Shown here: positions 1 through 8,406 of the stretch, one piece after another
Layout of the letters: every line of letters begins with the position of its first letter
Position numbering within the stretch: the first letter of the stretch is position 1
From: Zobellia nedashkovskayae
Lineage (GTDB): Bacteria > Bacteroidota > Bacteroidia > Flavobacteriales > Flavobacteriaceae
DNA: 64,000 nucleotides
Direction of reading: 5' to 3'
Assembly: GCF_015330125.1 (NCBI RefSeq)
Contig: NZ_JADDXR010000002.1
Location: 4,848,685 to 4,912,684 of the forward strand
Position numbers and translations under genes: made by a program
Notes under the pieces: model-generated
Told to the model about the DNA's origin: nothing
Seen by the model: only the letters and a program-made list of their open reading frames with translations
The model's database searches: none

Positions 1-2
1 TA

Positions 3-1130
3 CCAAGTTGGGCATTGGGCGCAGGTGGTACAAGGTTCGGACGTTTTGGATTTCAAGGAGAACCTTCAAGTCTAGAGTTAAAAATAGATGATGTTGGCTT
101 AATTCACTCACTCACTCAAAGTGCAGGAGCCATATCATTACACATACCTTGGGATGTACCTACAGATTACAATGCCATTAAAGATTTGGCAAACTCTCAT
201 AATATCCTATTTGACGCAGTCAACTCAAACACTTTTCAAAATCAAAAGAACAGTAAGGAGAGTTATAAGTTTGGCTCTTTAAGTAACACGAGTAAAGCTG
301 CTCGTGAACAGGCTGTAGCTCACAATATTGAAGTAGTTAAAATTGGAGAGAAATTAGGTTCAAAAAGCTTGACGGTCTGGTTGGCAGACGGCTCTAATTT
401 TCCTGGACAAACTAATTTTCAATCGGCTTTACAAAATACAGAAGATAGCTTAAAGGACATATACAAAACACTTCCGGAAGACTGGAAAATGTTTATAGAA
501 TATAAACCCTACGAACCTAATTTCTATAGTACGGTAATTCAGGATTGGGGAACTTCATTTATGCTAGCTAATGCTTGCGGAGAAAAAGCGTATACTTTAG
601 TAGATTTAGGACACCACCTTCCTAACACTAATATTGAACAAATAGTTTCCACCTTAATGTTAAAGGGAAAGCTAGGCGGATTCCATTTTAATGATAGTAA
701 ATATGGCGATGACGACCTTACCGTTGGTAGTATAAAGCCTTATGCTCTATTCTTAATTTTCAATGCTTTGGTTTATGGAATGGAAAACAATCCACAAAAC
801 CCTTATCCAGCTTGGATGATAGATGCCAGTCATAATATAAAAGACCCGTTAGAAGATTTAATCCAATCTTTAGAGGCCATACAGGAAGCGCACGCGAAAG
901 CATTGCTTGTTGACCAAGAATTATTAGCTAAGGCACAACTGAATCATGACGTTGTTAAATGTCAAGAGATTCTTCAAGATGCTTACCGCACAGATGTTAG
1001 ACCATTGTTGCAAAAAGCAAGGTTAAACAGCGGCGGGGCATTAAACCCAATTAACGCTTATAGATCTTTAAAGGTGAGAGAGAATTTAATAAAAGAAAGA
1101 GGTGCTAACTCCGTAGCATCCGGACTATAA
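3..1130 (+). CDS. RhaI-type L-rhamnose (sugar) isomerase, 5' truncated by window start
   Basis: Probably interconverts an aldose and ketose deoxy-sugar, most likely L-rhamnose and L-rhamnulose, in the cytoplasm. The reading frame is open to the window edge and begins with PSWALGAGGTRFGRF, which resembles the conserved N-terminal block of the TIM-barrel RhaI/Pseudomonas-type isomerases, so the true start lies upstream. About 376 residues are visible. Candidate metal-site segments are FIEYKPYEP, VDLGHH, GGFHFNDSKYGDDD and WMIDASHN, which supply the Glu, Asp and His ligands typical of the family. The FGGY kinase begins 10 bases after the stop, and an L-lactate dehydrogenase follows. That fits a route ending in L-lactaldehyde and L-lactate. 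An L-fucose or other 6-deoxy-sugar substrate is possible. The family call is firm; the substrate is inferred. Confidence 0.8.
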   Translation, partial: PSWALGAGGTRFGRFGFQGEPSSLELKIDDVGLIHSLTQSAGAISLHIPWDVPTDYNAIKDLANSHNILFDAVNSNTFQNQKNSKESYKFGSLSNTSKAAREQAVAHNIEVVKIGEKLGSKSLTVWLADGSNFPGQTNFQSALQNTEDSLKDIYKTLPEDWKMFIEYKPYEPNFYSTVIQDWGTSFMLANACGEKAYTLVDLGHHLPNTNIEQIVSTLMLKGKLGGFHFNDSKYGDDDLTVGSIKPYALFLIFNALVYGMENNPQNPYPAWMIDASHNIKDPLEDLIQSLEAIQEAHAKALLVDQELLAKAQLNHDVVKCQEILQDAYRTDVRPLLQKARLNSGGALNPINAYRSLKVRENLIKERGANSVASGL

Positions 1131-1140
1131 TTACATCATT

Positions 1141-2514
1141 ATGAAAGTTAAAGTAACGGCCGTATTTGATATTGGAAAGACGAACAAAAAGTTCTTTCTT
1201 TTTGATGAAAATTTTCAAGAAGTTCATCGAGAATATAATCGTTTCGAAGAAATTGAAGATGAGGACGGCTACCCTACTGAAAATCTTGCTGCTCTAGAAG
1301 TATGGGCTAAAGAGGTCTTTGATAACATGCTAGATTCTGAAAAGTATGAAATTATAGCTTTAAACTTTTCATGTTACGGAGCAAGCTGGGTACATATTGA
1401 TGAAAACGGAAAACCACTCACGCCACTTTACAACTATATGAAGCCGTTAAAAGATGATGTTTTTACTTCTTTTAATAAAGCTTACGGACCGGAGAAAGAA
1501 TTATCAAGAGTAACAGGCTCTCCTCAATTAGGTATGTTAAATACCGGTATGCACTTATATTGGTTAAAAAATTCCCAACCAGAAACTTTTAAAAAAATAA
1601 AATACTCCCTGCATCTACCTCAATACCTCAGCTATTTATTTACAGGTATTCCCGTAAGTGAATATACAAGTATTGGTTGTCATACCATGCTATGGGACTT
1701 TGAGAAAAAAGACTATCATTCATGGGTTTATCAAGAGGGGATTAATAAAAAATTACCCCCTATTGAATCGTCTAGAAAAACGACCCTCGTAAATTACAAG
1801 GGTAAAACAATTAAAATGGGTGTTGGAATCCACGATAGTTCTTCTGCCCTAATTCCGTATATCAGAAGTGTAACCAAACCGTTTTTGCTAATTTCTACGG
1901 GAACATGGAGCATTTCAATTAATCCGTTTAACGAAGGAATGCTTACTCCAGATGATATTGAGAACGACTCATTGTTCAATATGAGAATTGACGGTAGTCC
2001 GGTTAAAGTTTCCCGGTTGTTTTTAGGTAACGAATACAAACTTCAGGTAAAAGCGCTGTCTGACCATTTTAATGTGTCACCAGATACCCATAAAAAAGTG
2101 AAATTTAATCAAGATACTTTTTTTGAAATCAATAAAGATTTCACCCATATGTTTAAGTGGTCTAGTATGTCATCAGAAGACATGCCTAATGAGACCAAAA
2201 TACCCTATGATAAATTTGAGCATGCCTATCATCAGTTGATGTTGGAATTGGTTTTCCTTCAAGAAAAAAGTATTAGAGCGGCAATAGGAAATTCTGAAAT
2301 AAACCAACTTTATATTGATGGTGGTTTTAGTGACAATGAAATCTATATTCAATTGCTTTCCCAATTTATAGGGAATATGAAGCTTAGCACCACAGATTCT
2401 TCTTTGGGCTCTGCCTTAGGAGCCGCTATCGTTATTTCTGATATTGTATTAGAGTCTACATTTTTAGACAAAAACTACGCTGTTAAAAACCATCGTCCAT
2501 TTATCCTTAAATAA
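1141..2514 (+). CDS. FGGY-family carbohydrate kinase (probable rhamnulokinase)
   Basis: An ATP-dependent sugar kinase of 457 residues, a normal length for the FGGY family. The N-terminal phosphate-binding segment reads AVFDIGKTNKKFFLFD, and the C-terminal half has the adenosine-binding run YIDGGFSDN followed by SSLGSALGAA. GVGIHDSSSALIPY holds the aspartate expected at the catalytic position, and LISTGTWSI is the phosphate-2 loop. It sits 10 bases behind the sugar isomerase and 9 bases before the lactate dehydrogenase, so the three are almost certainly co-transcribed. The context suggests phosphorylation of L-rhamnulose, or of L-fuculose if the isomerase acts on fucose. The aldolase that would cleave the product is not in the window and may lie upstream. 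The family is clear; the substrate is inferred from neighbours. Confidence 0.82.
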   Translation: MKVKVTAVFDIGKTNKKFFLFDENFQEVHREYNRFEEIEDEDGYPTENLAALEVWAKEVFDNMLDSEKYEIIALNFSCYGASWVHIDENGKPLTPLYNYMKPLKDDVFTSFNKAYGPEKELSRVTGSPQLGMLNTGMHLYWLKNSQPETFKKIKYSLHLPQYLSYLFTGIPVSEYTSIGCHTMLWDFEKKDYHSWVYQEGINKKLPPIESSRKTTLVNYKGKTIKMGVGIHDSSSALIPYIRSVTKPFLLISTGTWSISINPFNEGMLTPDDIENDSLFNMRIDGSPVKVSRLFLGNEYKLQVKALSDHFNVSPDTHKKVKFNQDTFFEINKDFTHMFKWSSMSSEDMPNETKIPYDKFEHAYHQLMLELVFLQEKSIRAAIGNSEINQLYIDGGFSDNEIYIQLLSQFIGNMKLSTTDSSLGSALGAAIVISDIVLESTFLDKNYAVKNHRPFILK

Positions 2515-2523
2515 ACCAATGAT

Positions 2524-3672
2524 ATGACCAAGGAATTCAACCCGGCCTACCCTTCCATGGATGATTTGAGAAACAAAGCTATGAAGCGTATACCTAAATT
2601 CGCTTTTGAATACTTGGATGGTGGCTGTAATGAAGATGTTAGTATAACTAGAAATACTTCGGAAATACATGAAGTGCAACTACAACCTAGATATTTAAGA
2701 AACCAAGGTATTAGTTCTACAAAAACCAAAGTACTGGGTATGGAGTTTGATGCACCATTTGGCATTGCTCCTGTTGGTCTGCAAGGTTTAATGTGGCCCA
2801 ATTCTCCAGAGATTTTAGCTAAATCGGCTTTCAAAAATAACATCCCTTTTATTCTTAGTACAGTGACCACCATGAGCATTGAACGGGCAAGTGAATTGAC
2901 AGAGGGCAATGCGTGGTTCCAGTTGTACAACCCTGCTGAGGATGCTTTAAGAGATGATATTATCAATAGAGCGGAAGCTGCTGGGTGTCCAGTATTGGTA
3001 TTGCTTTGTGATGTACCCACTTTTGGATACAGGCCTAGAGATATTCGTAATGGATTGGCCTTACCCCCAAAAATGTCATTGACCAATATTTTACAGATTT
3101 TAGGCAAACCCACCTGGGCAATGAACACCTTAAAACATGGCCAACCCACCTTTGAAACATTAAAACCCTATACACCAGAAGGACTCAACTTAAAGCAATT
3201 AGGGCAGTTTATGGACAAGACTTTTTCTGGCAGATTAAACGAAGAACGTATAAAACCTATTCGTGATAAATGGAAAGGAAAATTAGTCCTCAAAGGAGTT
3301 GCCTCTGAACAAGATACCCAAGATGCCATTCGTATGGGATTTGATGGCATTATCGTTTCCAATCATGGCGGCAGACAATTAGATGCTGCCCAATCTACTA
3401 TAAACTCACTTTCTGAAATAACAGAAAAATATGGAGACCAGATAGAAATTATGATGGATAGTGGGTTACGCTCAGGACCGGACATTGCAAGAACTATGGC
3501 TAGCGGGGCTAAATTCACTTTTATGGGGCGTTCTTTTCTTTACGGTTGTGGTGCTCTAGGAGATAATGGTGGTGACCATACGATATCCATGTTAAAAACG
3601 CAGTTTAAACAGGTTATGGACCAGTTATGTTGTGAACGTGTCGAAGACTTACCAAATCACCTTATTAAATAA
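2524..3672 (+). CDS. FMN-dependent alpha-hydroxy-acid dehydrogenase (L-lactate dehydrogenase, LldD type)
   Basis: Oxidises an L-2-hydroxy acid, probably L-lactate to pyruvate, passing electrons from FMN to the respiratory chain. The 382 residues cover the whole family fold. Visible landmarks are the N-terminal FEYLDGGCNEDVS, the FMN-binding PFGIAPVGLQGLMWP, the FQLYNP strand, the LVLKGVAS lysine, and the catalytic VSNHGGRQLD, whose His and Arg bind the substrate. The MMDSGLRSGPDIART phosphate-binding loop follows. In rhamnose and fucose pathways cleavage of the ketose-1-phosphate releases L-lactaldehyde, which is oxidised to L-lactate, so this gene fits as the last step. It starts 9 bases after the kinase stop. 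A related substrate such as glycolate or mandelate cannot be excluded from sequence alone. Confidence 0.85.
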   Translation: MTKEFNPAYPSMDDLRNKAMKRIPKFAFEYLDGGCNEDVSITRNTSEIHEVQLQPRYLRNQGISSTKTKVLGMEFDAPFGIAPVGLQGLMWPNSPEILAKSAFKNNIPFILSTVTTMSIERASELTEGNAWFQLYNPAEDALRDDIINRAEAAGCPVLVLLCDVPTFGYRPRDIRNGLALPPKMSLTNILQILGKPTWAMNTLKHGQPTFETLKPYTPEGLNLKQLGQFMDKTFSGRLNEERIKPIRDKWKGKLVLKGVASEQDTQDAIRMGFDGIIVSNHGGRQLDAAQSTINSLSEITEKYGDQIEIMMDSGLRSGPDIARTMASGAKFTFMGRSFLYGCGALGDNGGDHTISMLKTQFKQVMDQLCCERVEDLPNHLIK

Positions 3673-3685
3673 ACTAACCACCTCT

Positions 3686-5104
3686 ATGAGCCAAAATCAT
3701 CACGAAGAAGAACTAATTGAAGAATTGGTCGGTGGCGAATATGAAAGAGAACCAATACCCACATCAAAACTAAAAAGCTGGAAAAGTTTTTTAGGGATGT
3801 ATGCTGGTGAGCATGCCGCGGGAACCGAATTTATGATTGGCCCATTATTTTTGACTGCTGGTGTCAGTGCTTTTGATTTAATTGTAGGTTTATTGATAGG
3901 AAATCTTCTTGCCGTATTAAGCTGGAGGTTTCTAACCGCAAAAATAGCCGTAGAAAATAGGTTGACACTTTACTATCAATTTGAAAAAATCTGTGGTAAA
4001 AAACTGGTTATTGGTTACAATCTGGCCAACGGCATATTATTCTGTTTTCTTGCTGGTGCCATGATAACGGTATCAGCCACAGCTGTTGGTATTCCCTTTG
4101 ATATGGAAATGCCAAAACTAACCGACACCACGCCTAATGGAGCAACCTGGGTGATTATTGTAGTACTTATAGGAGCTGTAATCTCACTGATTGCCTCAAA
4201 GGGATACGACACCGTATCTAAAGCAGCAAATTGGATGTCTCCCATAATCGTACTTGCTTTTTTGGCCTGTGGAATTGTTGCTTTAAATCAATTAGGAGTT
4301 AAGAGTTTTACGGATTTTTGGAATATATGGGGAGAAGGATCAGAACCCTTTCCCGGACAATTAAAATACACCTTTTGGCACGTAGTGATATGGTCATGGT
4401 TCGCTAATGCAGCTATGCACGTAGGTATGTCTGATTTATCAGTTTTCAGATTCGCGAAAACAGCCAATGCCGGATGGACTACCGCTGCAGGAATGTACGT
4501 AGGTCATTACATGGCGTGGATTGCCGCTGCACTACTCTATGCCGTCTATTTAAAGTCTCCTGAAGCGCAAGCTTTCCTATCCAATGGAGAAGCACCACCG
4601 GTAGCGCCAGGGCCTCTGGCAAACAATGCTATTGGAATATTTGGAATTATTGCGGTAGTCTTAGCAGGATGGACAACGGCAAATCCTACGATTTACAGAG
4701 CTGGATTAGCCTTTCAGGCCATTATGCCTAAACTGTCTACATTTTGGGTAACCATTATAGCGGGAACAGTAGCGACAATTGCCGGATTGTTTCCCGCTTT
4801 TGCCATGAAATTATTAGGCTTTGTTGCGCTCTACGGATTTATTCTAGCTCCTTTTGGTGCTGTTATCGTATTTGAGCACTTTTTCCATAAACAAGCGGGA
4901 ATCGTTAAAAACTATGCTGAAGTGGCAAATATTAAATTCAATAAGTCGGTGTTCTTGGCGTGGGCCATCAGTTTTGGATTGTTTTATTTTATTTCAATTC
5001 AATTTAATGTGTTTCTTTCTTTTGTAACCTTGCCAGCATGGTTATTATGTGGCGCTTTGTTTTTGGTTTTTAGTAAATATTTTCAGAAAAAACAAGCTGA
5101 TTAA
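3686..5104 (+). CDS. NCS1-family (purine/cytosine permease-like) membrane transporter
   Basis: An inner-membrane transporter of 472 residues with about twelve hydrophobic segments. The N-terminal region AGEHAAGTEFMIGPLFLTAG and the later WSWFANAAMHVGMSDLSVF and GWTTANPTIYRAG are typical of the NCS1 fold. I chose the ATG at 3686 because it lies just after the dehydrogenase stop; the frame opens further upstream at 3632, but that would overlap the previous gene by 41 bases. It is the last gene of the deoxy-sugar operon. NCS1 proteins normally carry nucleobases, hydantoins or vitamins, so a sugar-operon member is unexpected. It may carry the pathway sugar or an intermediate such as lactate, which is an inference from position only. 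It ends 17 bases from a convergent gene with no clear terminator between them. Confidence 0.7.
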   Translation: MSQNHHEEELIEELVGGEYEREPIPTSKLKSWKSFLGMYAGEHAAGTEFMIGPLFLTAGVSAFDLIVGLLIGNLLAVLSWRFLTAKIAVENRLTLYYQFEKICGKKLVIGYNLANGILFCFLAGAMITVSATAVGIPFDMEMPKLTDTTPNGATWVIIVVLIGAVISLIASKGYDTVSKAANWMSPIIVLAFLACGIVALNQLGVKSFTDFWNIWGEGSEPFPGQLKYTFWHVVIWSWFANAAMHVGMSDLSVFRFAKTANAGWTTAAGMYVGHYMAWIAAALLYAVYLKSPEAQAFLSNGEAPPVAPGPLANNAIGIFGIIAVVLAGWTTANPTIYRAGLAFQAIMPKLSTFWVTIIAGTVATIAGLFPAFAMKLLGFVALYGFILAPFGAVIVFEHFFHKQAGIVKNYAEVANIKFNKSVFLAWAISFGLFYFISIQFNVFLSFVTLPAWLLCGALFLVFSKYFQKKQAD

Positions 5105-5121
5105 AATTGAAAATCTTTTAA

Positions 5122-6108
5122 TTAATAATTTACATAAACTAGAGAAAAGTTGCCACCAGTAACTTCCGTAGTACTGTTGTCCGTAGTATCTATTCCTGTG
5201 AGGCTAAACTCTCCTTTTATTAGGGTTAATTGGGGTCCTACTTCCTTTGCAGTAATGACCAACATACCAGAGCTTTCATACGACACAAATTCATGATCAA
5301 TTTCATCATAGCGCGAAAGGACAACTGAATTAACGCTACTATCTGCATTAAAATTAAAGCTACCTTCTTCTGTTGTATCGTGATTTATCGATATGGATAT
5401 TAGGTGTTCGTTATCACTTAATTGGTTAAATGTTATGTCAGTACCACTAACAAAACCTCCAGCCTCAAAGCTACTTGTATTATACCAAGCTTCTCCACCT
5501 ATTTGTGCATGAGTTCCCAAATTTGCTATGCCCGGTTCCGTTTCAATATAACTGGCTATAAAACTTCCTTCCACTTCATGAGAGTCAGATTCTATGTCAT
5601 ACTCATCCTCATATAATTTTCCTGAGAATTGAACCTCAACCTTTTTATTAACTTCATCAATATTAACCAACTCAAACGTGAAAAAATTAGACGTGAAATA
5701 GGCAAAATTTCCTGATGAAGGAAAATCAAAATCGGTTGTGGAATATGAAGTTATTTTTCCTTGGTCGCCAAATGTATTGAATAGCAGATTAATGCTGTTC
5801 CCGTCTGACCCCGAAGCGGTGATGCTTAATGTATTTTCTACTTTTTGTCCAGTCCAATTGTCTATGCTTACTGTTTCTCCCTCGTAAACATAATTAAAAA
5901 AATCTTCCTCGGTAATCGCAACATTATCTTCAGAATCTTCTTCTTCAATTTCCTCTTCATCAATAACTTCATCATCTACAGATTCTTCATCTTCAATAAT
6001 TTCTTGATCCTCCACTACATTTTCTTCAAGGACAGAATCTATATCGTTAGAACAAGAGACAATAAAAAGAATCAAAAAAAAGTGGCAAACTAGCTTTATA
6101 TTTTTCAT
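5122..6108 (-). CDS. Lipoprotein of unknown function with acidic linker
   Basis: I do not recognise this protein. The ATG at 6108 gives a lipoprotein signal with lipobox IVSC and cysteine 19; an upstream in-frame ATG at 6165 would bury that signal. After the cysteine comes a low-complexity acidic stretch of about 45 residues that is almost all Glu, Asp, Ile and Val. This looks like a spacer lifting the folded part off the membrane. The remaining roughly 250 residues alternate short polar and hydrophobic strands (NTLSITASG, SINLLFNTFG, KKVEVQFSGKLY, SHEVEGSFIASY), which suggests a beta-rich domain. It lies at the outer membrane or cell surface by inference. It is convergent with the permease and is followed on the same strand, upstream, by a sulfatase 166 bases away. 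Confidence 0.6.
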   Translation of the reverse strand: MKNIKLVCHFFLILFIVSCSNDIDSVLEENVVEDQEIIEDEESVDDEVIDEEEIEEEDSEDNVAITEEDFFNYVYEGETVSIDNWTGQKVENTLSITASGSDGNSINLLFNTFGDQGKITSYSTTDFDFPSSGNFAYFTSNFFTFELVNIDEVNKKVEVQFSGKLYEDEYDIESDSHEVEGSFIASYIETEPGIANLGTHAQIGGEAWYNTSSFEAGGFVSGTDITFNQLSDNEHLISISINHDTTEEGSFNFNADSSVNSVVLSRYDEIDHEFVSYESSGMLVITAKEVGPQLTLIKGEFSLTGIDTTDNSTTEVTGGNFSLVYVNY

Positions 6109-6274
6109 AGGGACAGGTAAAGTTATTTTTAAATCTGGGTCGTTATCTGAACTATAACGCATCAAGGATTTTGGTATTGCTTTATCTGTTAATTTTCAAT
6201 CCAGTGTTTTAATTAAGTTCTTTATTGACATCTAACTTTACTACTTCCGTTTGTGAGCTCTCCTTTTAAGGGAA

Positions 6275-8029
6275 TTATAATTCTTTCTCTATTACTTTAC
6301 TTGGCACATAACCAATTCTATATGCTTGCGCCATAACCTTACTTCCTGACGGAATTTGAAATGGCTTTTGATAAATGCTCCATGCTTTTGGAATAACTCC
6401 TTTACTATCAATAATTTTATACCCCAATGATGCACCTTTAGTAGAACAATTCATTGTAATTACATTATCATTAGATTCCATTTTGGGGTCTGAAGTTATA
6501 GGCTGGCTGGCTGCTCCGTTCCATAATTTAGTAATCAAGTCTCTTTCTGGAAGGCTGGGGTCATCCCCTATCTCACTAAGCCACTCATCCATTTCCGTTC
6601 GTAACTCTTTTAGTTTTTTATCATAAGTAGAATCTTGGGCCAAATTGTTTACTTCGTACGGATCTGTCCTACAATCATATAATTCCTCGGGCTGCTTACT
6701 TTCCCTAAACCAAAGAGATTGTATGCTATCTAAACTACCTTCATCACGTAAGCGCAACAGCTCTTGCATAGTCGGTATTCTTTCTCTGTATTCAACCGGC
6801 AAATAATATCCTTGATTAGGTCTGTAGTTTCGTATATACTTAAATTGGTCATCACGCACAGCACGAATTGCATCAGAAAACCCATCAAAACGGTCTGCTG
6901 CACCATGAATATATTCTCGTTCTTTTTTAGCCTTGTATTCTCCTGAAAAAGCTTGCCCTTGCATGTACGCCGGCGGTTCAATTCCCACTAAAGAAAGAAG
7001 CGTGGGAGCAAAATCTACAAAACTGATTAAATCTTCATCCTTAGTTTCCGAATGTTGCATATGGGGGAATCTTATAATCATAGGCGTATTTAATCCTGAA
7101 TCATAAATTAAACGCTTCTCTCTAGGTAAAGGTCCTCCATGATCTCCGTAGAAAAAAACAATCGTATTCTCCAAAAGTCCATCTTCCTCCAACTGTTTCA
7201 ATACTGCCCCAACTTGCTTATCCATTTCAGCAATATTATTATATACCTTCCACATATCTCGTCGCACTAGAGGAGTATCCGGTAGATAAGGAGGAATAAA
7301 AAATTCTGTGTCTTTGGACAAATGTACTGGAGTTTCTTGTTCTGTTAGGTTACCCTTATCCCATGTATAGTTTCTATCTCCTGCATGATAATGTCTGATT
7401 TCTGAATTTTTAAATCCGTAGGGTTCAAATAAACCAGATTCGTGTGTCTGGTTAAAATTAAAAACCGAGAAAAATGGTTGATTTTCACCGCGATTTCTCC
7501 AATGTGCGTACGGGCTGCTTTCATCCCAAGCAGTTTTGGGAGCTTTAAATTGATAATCTTCTTTGTCATTATTAGAACAATAATATCCATTCATCCGCAG
7601 TAATTCACTTACCATACGAGTTTCTGACGGTGGAACAGCCCCATAAGATGGTAAGCCTGTAACCTCTGTATACGAAGTAGTTCGCATACCATTGGCGCCA
7701 ATACTCGTGGGATACATTCCCGAAGTAATCGCCGCTCTACTAGGAGCGCAAACTCCAGATGTTGAATACAAATTTGAATAAACTACACCTTCTTTAGCCA
7801 AGCGACTTAAATTGGGCGTCACAATTGTAGAATCTCCAAAAGAAGGAATGTAGGGTCCCATGTCTTCTGTAACCAACCACAAAATATTAGGCCGTTTGGG
7901 TAATTCTATTTCTGAAGAAACGGCAACTTCTTTTCCGACTTTTTTAGTTTTTGTTTGGCATCCATTTAAAAATATAAAAACAACACTAAAGGACAATAAA
8001 GTCCGCAAGAATGAGATATACTTGTTCAT
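6275..8029 (-). CDS. Family S1 formylglycine sulfatase, lipoprotein
   Basis: Removes sulfate esters, probably from a sulfated algal polysaccharide. The protein has 584 residues. Lipobox LNGC places the lipidated cysteine at 24, so it acts in the periplasm or at the surface. The catalytic signature is C94-A-P-S-R98; C94 would be matured to formylglycine. The metal-binding start WLVTEDMG, the later FYGDHGG and the C-terminal sub-domain (KYIRNYRPN, ELYDCRTDPYEVNNLA) are standard for S1 sulfatases. The C-terminal YKIIDSKG...KPFQIPSGSKVMAQAYRIGY resembles a chitobiase-like beta-sandwich tail. A TATATTTG -7 element lies at 8150-8157. A motif shared with two other genes lies about 153 nt upstream of the start. 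The sub-family and the sulfated substrate are not determinable here. Confidence 0.9.
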   Translation of the reverse strand: MNKYISFLRTLLSFSVVFIFLNGCQTKTKKVGKEVAVSSEIELPKRPNILWLVTEDMGPYIPSFGDSTIVTPNLSRLAKEGVVYSNLYSTSGVCAPSRAAITSGMYPTSIGANGMRTTSYTEVTGLPSYGAVPPSETRMVSELLRMNGYYCSNNDKEDYQFKAPKTAWDESSPYAHWRNRGENQPFFSVFNFNQTHESGLFEPYGFKNSEIRHYHAGDRNYTWDKGNLTEQETPVHLSKDTEFFIPPYLPDTPLVRRDMWKVYNNIAEMDKQVGAVLKQLEEDGLLENTIVFFYGDHGGPLPREKRLIYDSGLNTPMIIRFPHMQHSETKDEDLISFVDFAPTLLSLVGIEPPAYMQGQAFSGEYKAKKEREYIHGAADRFDGFSDAIRAVRDDQFKYIRNYRPNQGYYLPVEYRERIPTMQELLRLRDEGSLDSIQSLWFRESKQPEELYDCRTDPYEVNNLAQDSTYDKKLKELRTEMDEWLSEIGDDPSLPERDLITKLWNGAASQPITSDPKMESNDNVITMNCSTKGASLGYKIIDSKGVIPKAWSIYQKPFQIPSGSKVMAQAYRIGYVPSKVIEKEL

Positions 8030-8149
8030 TTTTTAGATTTTATTTTAATGCTTGGCTGTCTAAGACTAAAAAGTGGTATTTACTTCCTCCATTTTAATTG
8101 TTCACTGAATATAACCAATAAACTATTCAACATTATAACCCACCACAAC

Positions 8150-8157
8150 CAAATATA
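8150..8157 (-). promoter_or_regulatory. -7 promoter element of sulfatase 6275-8029
   Basis: The minus strand reads TATATTTG, an exact match to the Bacteroidota TAnnTTTG -7 consensus, 121 bases from the start codon. Confidence 0.6.
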
Positions 8158-8181
8158 ATTTCTCTATCTGTTTTACCTGTC

Positions 8182-8189
8182 CTGTACTG
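8182..8189 (-). promoter_or_regulatory. Candidate operator (CA[CG]TACAG motif, copy 1)
   Basis: The minus strand reads CAGTACAG followed by GACAGGTAAAAC. Copies occur upstream of the DUF5060 gene and the PVC cytochrome gene, at nearly the same distance from the start codon (153, 149 and 151 nt). The -7 element begins 25 bases downstream of the core here and in copy 3. The regulator is unknown. Confidence 0.4.
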
Positions 8190-8406
8190 TGCCGTAATAG
8201 TTTCTTTATAATTGTAAAATGTATTAAATTCCGTAGATTAAAAGAACTCGTTCTAAATACTTCATAGGCTGTCTATTATTGGATATTGTAAAATAAGACA
8301 AGCTGAATAAAGTACTTTTAAACAATTAAAAAAGAGACATTTGTCATATAATTTCTCTTAATAAAGACCTATTTTTAAACTTACATCAACCAATACCACA
8401 CTACAA

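Larger units (their letters stand above)
8030..8406. other. Divergent intergenic region with promoter of the sulfatase
   Basis: A 377-base stretch between divergent genes. It holds a clear Bacteroidota -7 element on the minus strand (8150-8157, TATATTTG) and the CAGTACAG copy of a shared motif (8182-8189), both serving the sulfatase. The part facing the carbamoyltransferase is AT-rich; no open frame or strong hairpin was seen in it. Confidence 0.6.

Noticed and set aside
2547..3149. 200-codon open frame on the minus strand inside the lactate dehydrogenase gene
   Set aside because: It is fully antisense to a well-conserved enzyme, has no recognisable domain, and its composition follows the complementary codons. 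It is a shadow frame.
5845..6093. 82-codon frame rich in Ile and Phe opposite the acidic linker of a lipoprotein
   Set aside because: It is the complement of a Glu/Asp-rich tract, which produces such hydrophobic runs by chance; it is not a membrane protein.
8160..8205. GTGCCGTAA upstream of the sulfatase as a copy of the direct-repeat operator
   Set aside because: It shares eight bases with the middle of the GH127 operator, but no pair of GGTTAAAAT half-sites with a 21-bp period is present.
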